A DNA stretch of 64,000 nucleotides, from NCBI GenBank assembly GCA_001599755.1, contig BCHX01000001.1, positions 6,758,001 through 6,822,000 of the forward strand, given 5' to 3'. The notes beneath the pieces are model-generated. The model made no database searches, was not told the DNA's origin, and worked only from the letters and a program-made list of their open reading frames with translations. This DNA comes from Gliomastix tumulicola (taxonomy: Eukaryota > Ascomycota > Sordariomycetes > Hypocreales > Bionectriaceae). How positions within the stretch are numbered: the stretch's first letter is position 1; the number at the start of each line of letters is the position of its first letter. This document shows, piece by piece, positions 32,836-44,560 of this stretch. A program made the position numbers and the translations under genes.

Positions 32836-34714
32836 ATGGCTCACTCGGCTATGAGTCTGTCGCTCAGCTTGTGCCTGTGTCTCTGCGTCTGCTGGATGGG
32901 AGGTCTGGCGCGTGCTGAGTTCCCCGACACGGAGTCGTTCCTCCGCGCTGGCATGTGGCGAGGTTAGATTTTCCCTGAAACGCCCCGACCCTCGAAGAGC
33001 GACCAACTGACTCCTCCTCCAGCCACGGCCATCGACGGACACATCTATCTCGACGGCGGCGAGGTCTCACAGGAGGGCAACACCGCCTTCCGCAAGTCCA
33101 ACACGAGTATGCCCCTCCTCCTCCTCTCTCCCCCCGTTCACTCTACTCACAGTCCGCCCTCGGCCCACAGTCAACTCGACCCTCTCCATCAACTGCAACA
33201 CCTCGTGGTCTCCCGCCTCCGTCGACATCAGGGAGATCCCCCGCGGCGACAACCAACCCGTCCTCTACCACCAGACCCTCTTCACGCACGAGGCGTCCAG
33301 CAGCTTCTACGTCTGGGGCGGCAGCCTCTCCTTCCTACCGACGGCCGACTTCTCCCTCCTGTGGCGGTTCTTCGCGGACGGCGAGGGCGGCGGGCAGTGG
33401 CACAGCGAGGCGCCCGAGAATCAGGATGTGTTTGCGGGCATCAACCGCACCGAGACGGCGGCATACACGAGCACCGAGGACGCGGCGTATATCTTTGGCG
33501 GGAGGACGCTGGATGAGAATGGCAAGGTTGGGTCGTCGTCGGCGTCGGTGACGGGGTTTAATGTGTTCAACTTTACGACGATGGAGTGGGAAGAGGTGGA
33601 GGGTGGCGAGTACTCTCATGACGGGTCGATCTGGGGAGGCAGCGCGACGTTTGTGCCGACGTTTGGGGCGAAGGGTATTATTGTTATGCTGGGTGGGTTG
33701 GAGAGAGCGCATGAGCCGGGGTCGGGATATATCGACTGGGGGATGATTCACGTGTACGATGTCGCGGAGAAGAAATGGCATCGGCAGAAGGCGTCGGGGA
33801 AGGCGCCCGAGCGTCGGAGTCATCACTGCGCCGTGGGTGTGGCCGACACGGGCGACAATGGCTCCTACGAGATGTGAGTTGAATGTAATGTCAAGGGTGA
33901 GATGGAGCATGACTGACAGACCCGTAGCTTCATCTACGGCGGCGCCAACAGAGACCAAAAGGTCGAGTATGGCAGCGCTTACGCTCTCAGCCTTCCAGGC
34001 TTCACCTGGACCCGGGTCAGCGACGACGAGGCGCGCAACCGAACCGACCACACCTGCGTCAACGTCAACGGGAACAGCCAGTTCGTCACGCTCGGCGGCC
34101 TCAACTTCCAGAGACGCAGGCAGCGCGAGTGGGAGAGCAAGGATCCGTACCCGCGGGGCATCGCCATCTTCAACATGAACAACCTATCTTGGGCGGACTC
34201 GTACGATGCAGACGCGGATGGGTACAAGACGCATGGCGATATTCGGTCGTGGTATGATCAAGGGTAAGTAGTAAGAGTCACGGAAGCATCGAGAGAGATG
34301 GCACATGCTGACAACAGTATTGGTAGGGGGTTGGAGGGCATGGACTGGACCGACGACGAAGTACGCGCACTCTTTACCGGGACTTCCAATGGAAATGATG
34401 AAAACGGCACTGGCTCTCGTGATGGGGGTGAGGATACCGGTGGCAACGATTCGAGCCCAACGCCAGTGGGAGCCATCGCTGGAGGCGTCGTAGGTGGTGT
34501 CGTTGGTGGTCTCGCCATGATCGGCCTCGCTGTGTGGTTTTTTCTACGCAGACATCGGCAGGCGTCTGAGCTCGATGGCCAGGGCACAATCTCGGAACTG
34601 CAGCAGTCCAAATCGCCGCTATCTGCACACCTCAGCGAGCTGGATCAGTCCACGCCCCCTGCCGAGCTGCCACCACCTCCAGAGAGAACGGCTGTGGCCG
34701 AGATGGTCGGCTAA
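32836..34714 (+). CDS. Kelch-repeat single-pass membrane protein, 548 aa
   Basis: Five exons, 32836-32962, 33023-33106, 33171-33873, 33928-34263 and 34318-34714, keep frame through introns of 53-64 bp. The N-terminus (MSLSLSLCLCLCVCWMGGLARA) is a signal peptide. The ectodomain has kelch-like blades (FYVWGGSLSF, AAYIFGGRTLDENGKV, IIVMLGGLERA, FIYGGANRDQK, FVTLGGLNFQ), forming a probable beta-propeller. A Ser/Gly-rich stalk and one glycine-rich transmembrane helix (about residues 465-490, ending AVWFFLRRHR) lead to a short acidic, Pro-rich tail. The topology suggests a cell-surface protein with an outside propeller. The function is unknown; such genes are common in Pezizomycotina. Confidence 0.88.
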
Positions 34715-35245
34715 GTGACGTGATAGTGAGAGCCCTAGCTGGCGAAACAGGCATACTGCAGTAAAGACACTCAGTTATTTTAAATCAATAAATATCAGTC
34801 TACCATTCACGGCATTCGGCTCCCGGGCTTCCGGTCCTCTGCCCCTCCATCGCGTTCGCAAAGTCGCGGCGTATGCACAAGTTCACCTCCATCAAGCACA
34901 CGGTTTGATTTTTTTTTCCCTCCCATCAAGGTGCTTTTCCAAGAAACGACGTGCCGTTTGCACTCTTCCCAACTACAACATTCTCTTGTCTCGGGCGACC
35001 TTGCCACTCGATCTTTCCATCCCCCAACCCCCATGAGCCTTCTGTAAGGTTTTTTTTTTTCCGCGTCGCTTTTTGCACTTTGCGGCGTGCAACCATTTTT
35101 GGCAGTGAATTCTTCTTCTCTGCTGCAAGACTCTCCTACTCTTCTACTCATACCCCTTCTCGCCTTCCTCGCAAGGTTTTTTGCCCTTCCTACGTCCCCC
35201 TCTACCTATCGAAGTTCAAGAATCACGACACGCCGATCCTTCACC
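34715..35245. other. Intergenic region, promoter and leader of the RBR gene
   Basis: Poly-T tracts at about 34907-34918 and 35048-35060 and a long pyrimidine-rich leader precede the ATG at 35246. No coding signal is present. Confidence 0.45.
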
Positions 35246-36267
35246 ATGGCCGACGAGAGCAGATCCAGTGTCCCAGTGGCTGTCGCGGAGCAGCGGGCGG
35301 GCAGCCGCGACGAGGAGATAGCATCCCAAGAGCAGAACAGGCTCCCCGAGCAGTCCACTAGGACCTGGAACTGGGCCCTCCTCGAGGACTACGAGGAGGA
35401 GCTATCCCCCGGATACGAGGTCTACAGCGAGGAGGAGGAAAGCCTCGACGGCGAGCCGGCGATGGGCGCCTGCGTCGCCTGCGGTACTGACATGCATGCT
35501 GTTGAGTTCGCGGACTGTCCCTGTTCTCACCAATACTGCACCGAGTGCATCGTCAGCCTCTTCGAGGCCGCCAACAAGGATGAGTCGCTGTTCCCCCCGC
35601 GCTGCTGCATGCGGCCGATCCCGCTGAGCAATGTCAGGTTCATCCTCCCAGCTCCCGTCCTCGAGACCTTCCTCAAGAAGCAGATGGAGCGCTCGACCGC
35701 CAACCCAACCTACTGCCACGCACCGTCCTGCTCGGCTTTCATCGACCCAGAGACCGGCATCGTGGGAGACCGCGCGACCTGCCCGGCCTGCCGACAGGTC
35801 ACCTGTGCTCTGTGCAAGTGCGCCGCCCACGAGAGCAAGGTCTGTCCCGAGGACAAGGAGCTGCAGGAGGTGCTCGATCTGGCGCGAGAGCAGGGCTGGC
35901 AGCGATGCACCTCGTGCCGCCGACTCGTCGAGCTCAAGAGGGGATGTAACCACATCAGTCAGTGAAACCCAAACCCCCATCCCCCAATCCCCCCCCAATA
36001 CCCCAATTCCCCCCAAGCACGTTCCATCCATCTCCTCTCCCAATCCTCCGACCTCGCCCACTAACAGCCTGCCATCAAGCCTGCTTCTGCGGACACGAGT
36101 TCTGCTACGGCTGCGGCGAGGAATGGAAAGCCTGCTCCTGCCGTGACATCGACGGGGACGCCCTCCTCCTCCTCCGCGAGAGAGCCCTCAACATCGCGGG
36201 CCGCATGCCTGCCCTGGTGCCCGCCGACGAAGCGGTGGTGGGCCGGCGGATGCAGTATTTTCGATAG
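35246..36267 (+). CDS. RBR-type (RING-IBR-RING) E3 ubiquitin ligase, 299 aa
   Basis: The ATG in CACCATGG starts exon 35246-35957. After a 122-bp intron rich in C runs (GTCAGT donor, CAAG acceptor) exon 36080-36267 completes the protein; the splice reads CNHIT-CFCGHEF. RING1 starts at about residue 76 (CVACGTDM, CPCSHQYCTECI). An IBR-type cluster follows (YCHAPSCSAF, CPACRQVTCALCKC). RING2 begins CTSCRRLVELKRGCNHIT, whose Cys (about 234) corresponds to the catalytic, thioester-forming residue of RBR ligases, and continues CFCGHEFCYGCGEEW. It would transfer ubiquitin from an E2 to an unknown substrate. The N-terminal 70 residues are acidic and disordered. Confidence 0.9.
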
Positions 36268-36280
36268 CACCACAACAAGC

Positions 36281-36297
36281 GTGTGTGTGTGTGTGTG
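36281..36297 (+). repeat. (GT)n microsatellite
   Basis: An uninterrupted run of about 8.5 GT units lies 14 bp after the RBR stop codon, so it is in the probable 3' UTR. Confidence 0.9.
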
Positions 36298-38709
36298 CAC
36301 AAGGACTGGCGCTTCCTCCCCGGGCCTCCACCGATACGAGGTGTGTGCGATGACGACTGGGTCAGGGACTTTATGGGAGGGAATGCAAAGACGGTGCCAT
36401 CTGCTGGCTTGTTGGCACTGTGAACGCTATCGTGTGTGATGGGAAGGCGGGGGATGAACGTCTGCACTGACGTGTGTTGGCGTTGAGAAGTGGACGGGTC
36501 GAGGAGGACGTGAGGATGATTGTGCTGCAGCTGGTTTGATGCCGGGCTTTACCATGGATTGTTGTCATATTGTCGTCGTCGGAATATTAGGAATGGAGTC
36601 AGGTTTGGTCCTTGGGATACCCTGCGCAGTAACCAAAGAAACCGCCATAGGAGTCAATGCGCCGTCGCCCAAACACTCACTCCATGCTTCGTGAGACCTC
36701 ATCCCCGCTCAGTCAGATCACCGCCGCCCTGCTCCTTGCCATGCCACACGGCCTCTCCGCAGATGCTCTGACGCGACAAGGCCTCCGATCCCATGGGTGA
36801 GGAGAAAGCAAAAGAATTCAAAAAGAAGCAAGATTATTATGACCGCGCTCCTTCGAAAGAAAACCAGGACCCTGCTTCCCATTCTCGCCACTCAGCGTTG
36901 GGACAAATGTGCGATTGTGGCGGGAAGAGGAGCACATACCCCCCCTGTCCGGTGTCCGGCGGTCGGGTCGCGGCCAATGGAAGAATTTGCGAACATCTGA
37001 CCATAACAAAAACTCCGGGCGACGACGACCCCACGCGTCTCACGCGCACTCAGCGGGCAGGGGTGGTCGTCGTCGCATCATTGTGCTCGTTCATTGCGCT
37101 GAGTCACTTCGACGGGGGATGAGCAATGAGACAGCCATACAGACCTGTCAGATCAAGACTTTCACGACCTTCGTAGATGAACATTGTGTTCCCGACAGGA
37201 CGGAACCCTCCAGACGGCAGATGCAGCGCATCGTCGACAACGTAATTGAAGGACCCGCGATCAAGATAGGCTCCCGGCAGCGCAACGTTATACGCCCACT
37301 CATTAGCCTACGTCGGTCCTCTGCATTTCTTCAACGTCTTGTCCTCCCTCTTTCTCCACGCCCGGTCAACCATTGTCCCCCTTTGATGAGTGGGATGGAT
37401 GGGTAAACCGGGCAGCGGCACGATGGGGGAGCCTGCTTGTCTCACCGCCGGAAACAGGAGACGGGCAAGAGTGGCAAAACTGGGAGGAAAGCTGGAAGTT
37501 GCGCCCTTCATCCCGTTCGGCCCAGGAAAATTGGCAACGGGAGTTTCGACGTTCCCATTCCCAGTTTTTTCCTCCCGACTCTGCGGTTCGAGTCTCAGCC
37601 ACCCGCATCGCTCAGCGGTGAAATGGGGTGGCGATTCGGATCCTATGAATGGCCTGACTACTGGACATTGTTGAGGGAGGATGAACAGGGATCATGGAAG
37701 GCTGGGATCGGCTGTCGCAGTGCGTCCCATCTGTCTAGAGAATGGCCTACCCTAGAGGAGAAGCAGCGCGAAGGGGGCAGAAGGAGGAAGACGGGTGGCG
37801 AGAAGGGGCACTCGCGACTAACGATAAGCGAAACACGCTCACGCAGTCTGGAACGATCTAGCTGGCCCGTCACTCGCTCGTCGTAGAAATCGACCGCTGA
37901 CAGGATGTCGCGGCGTGGGTGAGGCGGGCATCACTACTGGACTCATTTATACGGAGCCACTCTGTCCATATCATCACGGGTGAGGCGCTCACACAAACGA
38001 GAAGGGAAAATAGTTGCAAAAGACAAACAAGACAGAAAATATGGAGTCGGCTAGCAGTGCAGATCCGGGAGACCACTCCGCAAAGCTTCGACGAAGGACG
38101 AAGGAAACAACACGACCGATTTAAGGGTCATTTGTCGTCGTTGTTTCTGATGTTTCTCGGTACCATAACGTTACCGGCCTGCAGAAGAAGAAAGCCCGCT
38201 GTGTGCCAACAGCAGACAGGCAGGGCTGAATCTCGATGGGCTGTCAGCATGCACCCAACAGCCTGACGATTACCCGTAGCGGGGGCGACAAAAAACAGGG
38301 GGAAGCGAGATTGCAAGTGAAAGTTGGTTCTTCGGGCGAGCGAGGAGTGCCAGCCACAGCACAGGCCCGTCCGTCATGAAGCCATTGTGGCTGGCACTAG
38401 CAGCAATGCAACAGGCATCAGGCCTGTTTGTTATCGGGTGCGAGACCGTATATAAGGGAGGAGGGTCGTGAGGGAAAAACAAACACTCCGTAAGGCGAAA
38501 AAGAGAAGAGTCATAGAGCACGCCTCCAGCCAATCGTGCGTGCGTCATTCTTGGCCGTGATTAATAAGAAACCAGACAAGACCACCACTTCGCGATTTCG
38601 CTTCTTTCACAGAGTGGACACAGTGGAGAGAGAGGGCAGCAGCACCAGCCAACGCCAACGGGGAGAGAGGAAAAAGAGGGTCACCCGACAAGTCGGAGCG
38701 GCCTTTGTA

Positions 38710-38721
38710 GGGGGGGGGGGG
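38710..38721 (+). repeat. Poly-G tract
   Basis: Twelve consecutive G residues. Such a run could be length-variable or an assembly-sensitive spot. Confidence 0.8.
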
Positions 38722-39111
38722 CCTATTAGTTAGGGGCGGGGAGGCCGTCACCATGCCTGATCTGTCAGTGCAGCTCTTCTTCCCTAAGCAGTAAGACTAG
38801 GCGACTGCCCCAAGCGCGAACACGCGAGACCTTCTCGGCGCCACGTTTTGGACGATCAGTTGCCCTTTGTTCTGCCCTCCCCCGGGGGCTCGCTTACCAA
38901 AGACCATGCCATGGGGGGGATTAGCCAGCGGAAGAAAATGGGTTCTGGAAGGGCTGCCAGGTGGAGGGTCCCGGTCGGAGGTTGCAGGCCTGGTCAGTCA
39001 GTCAGAAGGCATCAACGCCGGTCCGGGGGGCTCTGTTTCAATGACTGTACACGTGCACGGCGATGTTGTTCACCGAAGGCGAAAATCACAAAGTGTTCTG
39101 GATGACGGGAG

Positions 39112-39128
39112 CATCATCATCATCATCA
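39112..39128 (+). repeat. (CAT)n microsatellite
   Basis: About 5-6 perfect CAT units in non-coding DNA. Confidence 0.8.
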
Positions 39129-39537
39129 GCGGGCGTCATGATGTGCAAATGCTACGAGGAACGGGCAGGTAGTGGCGGATGGGAATAGGTGATGGTTGTT
39201 ATCAGGTGATCCCTCAGGCAATTTATCTATCTGGCCGAGCAAGATGCCGTCAATGCGCGATGCAGAGCATATGCACGGATGAGTCTCGGTGCTTCTTTTT
39301 CCCCAGATACAAGCAAGGAGGGGAGGGGGCTCGGCACTCGCAGGACAGAAAGGCTAGGGCAACCAGAAGCCTGGAACCATGCACGAAGGCGAAAACGTCA
39401 AGATGCGACCAAATGGCAAAGGGCAAACAGTGTCCAATACCCTCACATTTGTCAAAGCGGGCGCGGAGGTTGGGGTGCATTTGTCACGGCACAGCAGCGA
39501 CAGCCCTGCCCTGCCCTGCCCTCCCGCCGCCGGGTAA

Positions 39538-39539
<2 letters not shown>

Positions 39540-39580
<41 letters not shown>
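39540..39580 (+). repeat. (GT)20 microsatellite
   Basis: A perfect run of about 20 GT units, the longest simple repeat in the window, lying in the gene-free interval upstream of the bZIP gene. Confidence 0.95.
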
Positions 39581-39581
<1 letters not shown>

Positions 39582-41082
39582 CTTCTAGCCTGTGTCTGTC
39601 AGTGTGTCAACTCATCCTCCGGAAGCACAAGGCGAGCAGCGAGCGAGAGCCTAAGCTTGGATGGCGTTAGATCACCGGCGATTTGGGGGGCGTTGCGGGA
39701 GGTGAGTCTGGGTGAAATGCCGCTGAATGGGAAAACAGGTGCTTGTGGGGGTGGTCCAACGGCCCAGCGTTGGTTATGTCAGCGGGGAAATGAATGATCT
39801 GCCCAGCAGGCCAGGCCCCTCTGCAACTCCCGGCGCGTGGCAGTGGCACAGTCAGAGCCACCCGGCCAGCGGCAGGGCTACAGGCAATAGCGCAGGTGTG
39901 GCAGCTCGGTCTAGGAGGGTAGGTTGGAGCGATTAGGTCAGCGGGGAGAAAAACGCACCGCTTATTCATCGTCGATAATACCCCAGGGCAATGCTTGCCG
40001 CATGCCGGGCCAATTCTTCAGCTCAGCGGGCGCTGATGGGCGTGTGCAGCTGGAAGCGAAGCAGCGGTGGCAGACCAGCTCGTGGAGGGGCGTGTGCCGA
40101 TGATCGCGAAAAGAGTGAAAGTCAATTGAAATCCCATTTGTCAAGACCAACACACGATTGATTAAGCAAGGGTGCACAGCCAGAAACTCTCGAACCAGCG
40201 GGCGGCGGTGTGCTCGACGGCGTCGTTCGTTTTTCGCTGCGCGGTGTCCGTTCGTTCGTCACGATCATTTCACGGAGGTTGCAAGAGCCCAGTGGCAGGC
40301 GGGATTGTTAATCAAGAGCACGCTAGCGGTTGGGGGACCTCTTTAGGCGGCTTGCTCGCTGAGCGCGACGTCATGCGCCCGGCTCCGAAGCGAGCAGCTG
40401 GCAGTGACAGGCACTGAAAGGCGCTGTCGCCCACTGTAAAAGGCGATCGGCTCCACCCGCACCCTCAATAATCGGCGACGTCTGGTTTGTCAGGCCCAGC
40501 AAATACAGGGCTCTGGCGGCGCTGTTTTAGGCTCTCCGCCTGCCCTGGCTTACTGAGTTTAGCTACTAGGGAACAGACCCCTACGCGGGAGCTCAGCTCT
40601 CTCTCGCTCCCCGAATGGCTGGGCTCTTTTTCGCCTTGCGCTTTCCGTGCCCTTCCACCCGCCGGGGTGTCGTCCAAGTGTGTGTGCGCTGGCGCTGTGC
40701 AAGCCTCACGGGCGAATATCGTCGTTACTTCCGCCCATGGATGGGCGCGCCCCTAGACACAATCGTCGACTTCCATCTGCTTCCGCACCCCCTTTTTTTT
40801 TCTTCTTTTCTTTTTTTTCGCCATCCGCCGCCCCGATTCGAGATCTCGGCCAGATGCTGCTCAGCATCTTATACATATGTCTGCATCCTATCCCTCTCGT
40901 CTCTTCCCTCACCCCCCCTCCCTTGTCTGGAAGGAAACCCACAGCTCTCTGGTTAAAGGTCATGGTTCAGCCGCATCCCACCTTTTCAAGAAGGAGGACT
41001 GGATTTCGCTACCCCCCCAAGTCTTGGGCTCACTCTCACCGTGGCATAAATACCCACTTTCAAACTACCGACCACACTCCCC

Positions 41083-41214
41083 ATGAACGCCTCAAGTTCA
41101 GATAAAGACGTGAGTCCTCCCCCCGTTTCGCTACCTTCATATGCTCTTGCCTCCCTGGTTTGGTTTTGTCTTTTTATTCAGCACGCCTTCGCACACACAT
41201 ATCAAGAGATATAA
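41083..41214 (+). promoter_or_regulatory. Candidate spliced upstream ORF in the bZIP leader
   Basis: An ATG at 41083 opens nine codons (MNASSSDKD) that run into a perfect donor (GTGAGT at 41110). A CAG acceptor ends at 41181. The joined reading (HAFAHTYQEI) stops at 41212-41214, 53 bp before the main ATG. A 19-codon uORF split by a 72-bp leader intron could dampen translation of the regulator. A CATAAATA box at about 41045 lies just upstream. This is inferred from signals only. Confidence 0.4.
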
Positions 41215-41267
41215 TACTCCCTCTTTCCTTCCCCTTCCCCTCCCCTCCCCCCCCATCCTTTTCCCAC

Positions 41268-42995
41268 ATGCACTACAACATCTCCTCGTCTCCCCCATCC
41301 TCGTCAACCTCGACGACGACGCCGCCTGTGCTCACGCCTACGTCTTCCCCTTCACCTACCTTCATGGCCATGGTATCGGTCCACGACTATCCTCGGTGGA
41401 GCGAGCATCAGAACCAGCATCAGCAGCATCAGCAGCAGCACCACCAGCATCTTCAGCAGCAGCACCAGCACCACCTGCTTCATCACCCCGTCCAACCACC
41501 ACCGCCGCTGCCGCCCCCCGAGGTCCGCCACTCGATACCACTGCGCCTGTTCTCTACCTCTTCCTCCCCCTCGTCCTCCAACTCCTCCACCTCCCCCCCA
41601 ACGTCGATGCCTGTTTCTCACACGTCGGTAAAGCAGACACGCAGGGAACGTGGAAAACTAGCCCAGCGCGAGTACCGGAAGCGCCATGCGTCCACATTCC
41701 AGGCCCTCAAGGAGGAGAACCAGTCCCTCAAGGACTCGATACGCCACCTCACCGCCGTCGCCGCCACCATCCACCCGAGACAGCTGAACCCGGACCTGGG
41801 CGTCGCCATCGACCGCCTGCGCGAGATCGCCGGCCTCGCAGACCAGTACGGGCCCGTAGCGCCTGCCGCCGCCGCGGCCGCCGTGTCCGCGGCCACCTCG
41901 ACCGACACGAGCAACCTCGACATGCTGTTCCCCGTCTCCGACTCGTCGGGCGGCATGGTCTCGCCCACCTCGTCCGGGCCCGCGATGCTCCCGACGTCCG
42001 TCGCCATGAGCAGCGACCCGCTCGGCGCCATGACCGGCGCCACGATGCACGATCCTAATCTGGGCTTCTCGCTCGCCCTCGACCACCACCCTCACCACCA
42101 GCCGCATCACCACGCGCAGCCGCAGCATCACCACCACAGCCAGCACCACCACCAGCCCCAGACGCTCCCGCCGTTACCGCCGCCGCCGCCGCCGCAGCAG
42201 CAGCAGACGGCCTACGGCGCGCCGCCCTACGAGCCCATGTACTTCGGCCCGGACATGTTCAGCTTCGCCGGCCGCCTGTTCTGGGACTGCATCACGTACA
42301 ACGTCATCCGCACGCAGCGCCTGCAGCGCGGCGCCGCCACCCGCGCCGAGCAGCTGCCCGGCGGCGACGCCTACACCATGCCCGAGGAGGACCAGGAGAT
42401 GCTCGCCGCCATGGCCCGCACGCGTCTGCAGTACCGCGAGCCCATGCCCGACTACATCACACCGCCGCCGCCGCCGCCGACCTCGGCCGCTTACACGCCG
42501 GCGGGAACACCCCATCAGCAGCACCAGCATCAGCACCACCAAGCACCGCAGAACCCGTACTCGCAGCACCTCGCGGCCCAGCAGGCCCAGCAACAGCAAC
42601 AGCAGCAGACACAGCAGCGCGGAGCTACGGCCTACCCCGTGCACGTCGAGACGCCCGATAATTACTACCTCGGCCGCTGCGCCAAGCTGTCGGGCCCGGG
42701 CCAGGTGGCGAGCGACCTGACCGAGCTGGGGACGTGGTGGAGGACGCCCGCGGGCGTCGAGTCGTTTGTGCGCGAGCGCCTCACGTACGAGGAGTTCCGC
42801 AGTTTGGAAGAGGCGCTCAACGGGCGCGATGTCGGCGACGAGGGCGAGAACAGGATACGCATCGCCGTGCAGGCGCTCGTGCCCAACGCCATCTACTTCC
42901 CCGACGGCCCGCGGTGGAACGTCATGTACCTAGCCATGGTGTTTGGGTCATGGGTGCGCGAGATCAAGGCCCGGACCATGAGCCTCACCGGCTGA
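41268..42995 (+). CDS. Atypical bZIP transcription factor, His/Gln-rich, 575 aa
   Basis: A single frame; the first ATG is at 41268, with MAMVSVHDY at about 41364 as an alternative start. A Gln/His repeat region is followed near residue 130 by the basic segment RRERGKLAQREYRKRH and three leucines seven residues apart (LKEENQSLKDSIRHL), a short bZIP. The position of the nearly invariant Asn of the basic region is Gly here. The centre has Ala-, His- and Pro/Gln-rich runs. The C-terminal 120 residues (GPGQVASDLTELGTWWRTP, RIAVQALVPNAIYFPDGPRW) look like a folded domain of fungal bZIP-like regulators. It is probably nuclear and binds DNA, with uncertain site specificity. It is preceded by a very long non-coding region. 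Confidence 0.85.
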   Translation: MHYNISSSPPSSSTSTTTPPVLTPTSSPSPTFMAMVSVHDYPRWSEHQNQHQQHQQQHHQHLQQQHQHHLLHHPVQPPPPLPPPEVRHSIPLRLFSTSSSPSSSNSSTSPPTSMPVSHTSVKQTRRERGKLAQREYRKRHASTFQALKEENQSLKDSIRHLTAVAATIHPRQLNPDLGVAIDRLREIAGLADQYGPVAPAAAAAAVSAATSTDTSNLDMLFPVSDSSGGMVSPTSSGPAMLPTSVAMSSDPLGAMTGATMHDPNLGFSLALDHHPHHQPHHHAQPQHHHHSQHHHQPQTLPPLPPPPPPQQQQTAYGAPPYEPMYFGPDMFSFAGRLFWDCITYNVIRTQRLQRGAATRAEQLPGGDAYTMPEEDQEMLAAMARTRLQYREPMPDYITPPPPPPTSAAYTPAGTPHQQHQHQHHQAPQNPYSQHLAAQQAQQQQQQQTQQRGATAYPVHVETPDNYYLGRCAKLSGPGQVASDLTELGTWWRTPAGVESFVRERLTYEEFRSLEEALNGRDVGDEGENRIRIAVQALVPNAIYFPDGPRWNVMYLAMVFGSWVREIKARTMSLTG

Positions 42996-44560
42996 GAGCA
43001 AAGCATGCGGGAGGAGGAGCTTATGGGATCTTCACTGGTTGATAGGAATTGGGTAATTCCGAGAATGAGGTGGGTTTGTTCACTTTTCGAGGGGGGTGGG
43101 TGGACAGAATTAGCATGTGATTTTTTTTCGACTGACTTATGTCCGGTAGTTTGTGCCACACAACAATGATACACAACCATTTCCACGCGCCACACACACA
43201 GGCTGGCTGCCGCAGCACCACAACATACGTCATTTGTGGCTGATACACCACCTCCTGACGCCACCCCAATTCTCGCCGACACCGAGCAGCAAGAAGCAGG
43301 CACATCGAAGCAACGAGAAGCGGCGATTATGCGAGCCCCGAGTGGGATGAGAAACAAAATGACGCCGCGGTTTCGCTGGACGAGCTGCCGGTCGACGACG
43401 AGAATACCATGGAAATGTGTGACCATCTGAAGGATGATCTTGGATATCGACACAATATGGGAGGGGAGCCACGATAGGCCCCCCTGATGCTCTCTCGATT
43501 TTTTTATTTACTATACGACCTCTGTCTCGTGATTAGAGACTATGACACTATCGGGGCAGTCAGCTCACCGGAAGGAATTGCATGGAGTTGGGAAGAGATG
43601 GATATGAGGAGGAGACGGGAGCTGGCTGCTTTTTTGGATGGTGGGAGGGGTTGGTTTTCCCCCCCCTCTTTCGTGAGGATTGGGATCTTCTGTACTTTTT
43701 CGAGATTGTACAACATTTCTTTGCTAGATTGCGTTTCTAGATTGCGTTGCGAACAGACTGCATTGAGACTCAATGTTTCTGGTGCATGTGAATTGATGAT
43801 TGTGTTTTGAGATTTGATGTTTTGATCCTTAGCACCGAGTCTGCAATGTGCTTAAGTGTGAGAGAAGCCGGACTACGTAGATCATACTTCTAAGACCCTT
43901 CTCCAGGGCGAGTGCGGTGTCAAAGGAAGAGTATCTTGTAGCTTCTAAGGCCTCGAGCTTTGTGGCCATTTCACGGCCGAATACACGCCAGCGTTGCGGA
44001 GGTAGACCCTGCTATCTGGTATCTGACCCAATTTCACCATGTGGTAGTCTTATTCTTAGCAGTAATCTGATAAGTCGTGCCATATTTTGTTTACATGAGC
44101 TCATGCAGAAACCGTAAGAGTAGAGGCGCCATGCCTTCCGTTCCTCCTTGGGTCTGCTGTGCGGTATCGCATGTGAAGTGGACATGCCACCCCGTGCTAT
44201 AGCATTCGCGTATTATCATTCCCCATGAGAGTTAGGAATACGAAGAGCTCCGTTTTCTGTTCGCAAGCTTCTACTCATCACCTCTCCCATGATCTCATGA
44301 GTGATAGTCAACTCCGGTTACCTCCAACGAGAAGACCTCACACCGCACTGGCACGCTCATGCGCCTTGGACGGCCTTTCACAGCAGAAGACGATAATGCC
44401 CTTGCTTCAATCCCATTCTTATACGAGTAAGGGCTGCAGGGATACCGTGATCTTCTTGTGGAAATAGTCACCGCCTAGAATCTGGACGGAGGCCGCTTGA
44501 GCACGCATAACGCGGGAATGTGGATTTTGATCGAAGAGTGTCAGGACTTACACCTGAGAG
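42996..44560. other. Intergenic region downstream of the bZIP gene
   Basis: The first kilobase is probably 3' UTR. Nothing recognisable follows, apart from possible N-terminal remnants of the decayed oxidoreductase just before 44561. Confidence 0.4.

Larger units (their letters stand above)
36298..41082. other. Long gene-free region upstream of the bZIP gene
   Basis: Nearly 4.8 kb without a gene I can support on either strand. It holds several simple repeats (listed separately) and a TATATAAG at about 38449-38456 that is not followed by a convincing frame. The final kilobase is rich in C/T tracts, as in leaders of fungal regulatory genes. It may act as a long promoter or transcribed leader of the bZIP regulator. 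Confidence 0.45.

Noticed and set aside
37583..37595. Possible tRNA B box (GGTTCGAGTCTC)
   Set aside because: No matching A box or cloverleaf could be found at the right distance, so this is a chance match.
39112..39580. CRISPR-like or regulatory repeat array
   Set aside because: The repeats are simple di- and trinucleotide microsatellites without spacers.
41141..42058. 305-codon plus-strand ORF rich in Pro, Ala and Arg
   Set aside because: It is the +1 frame shadow of the bZIP coding sequence, with no domain of its own.
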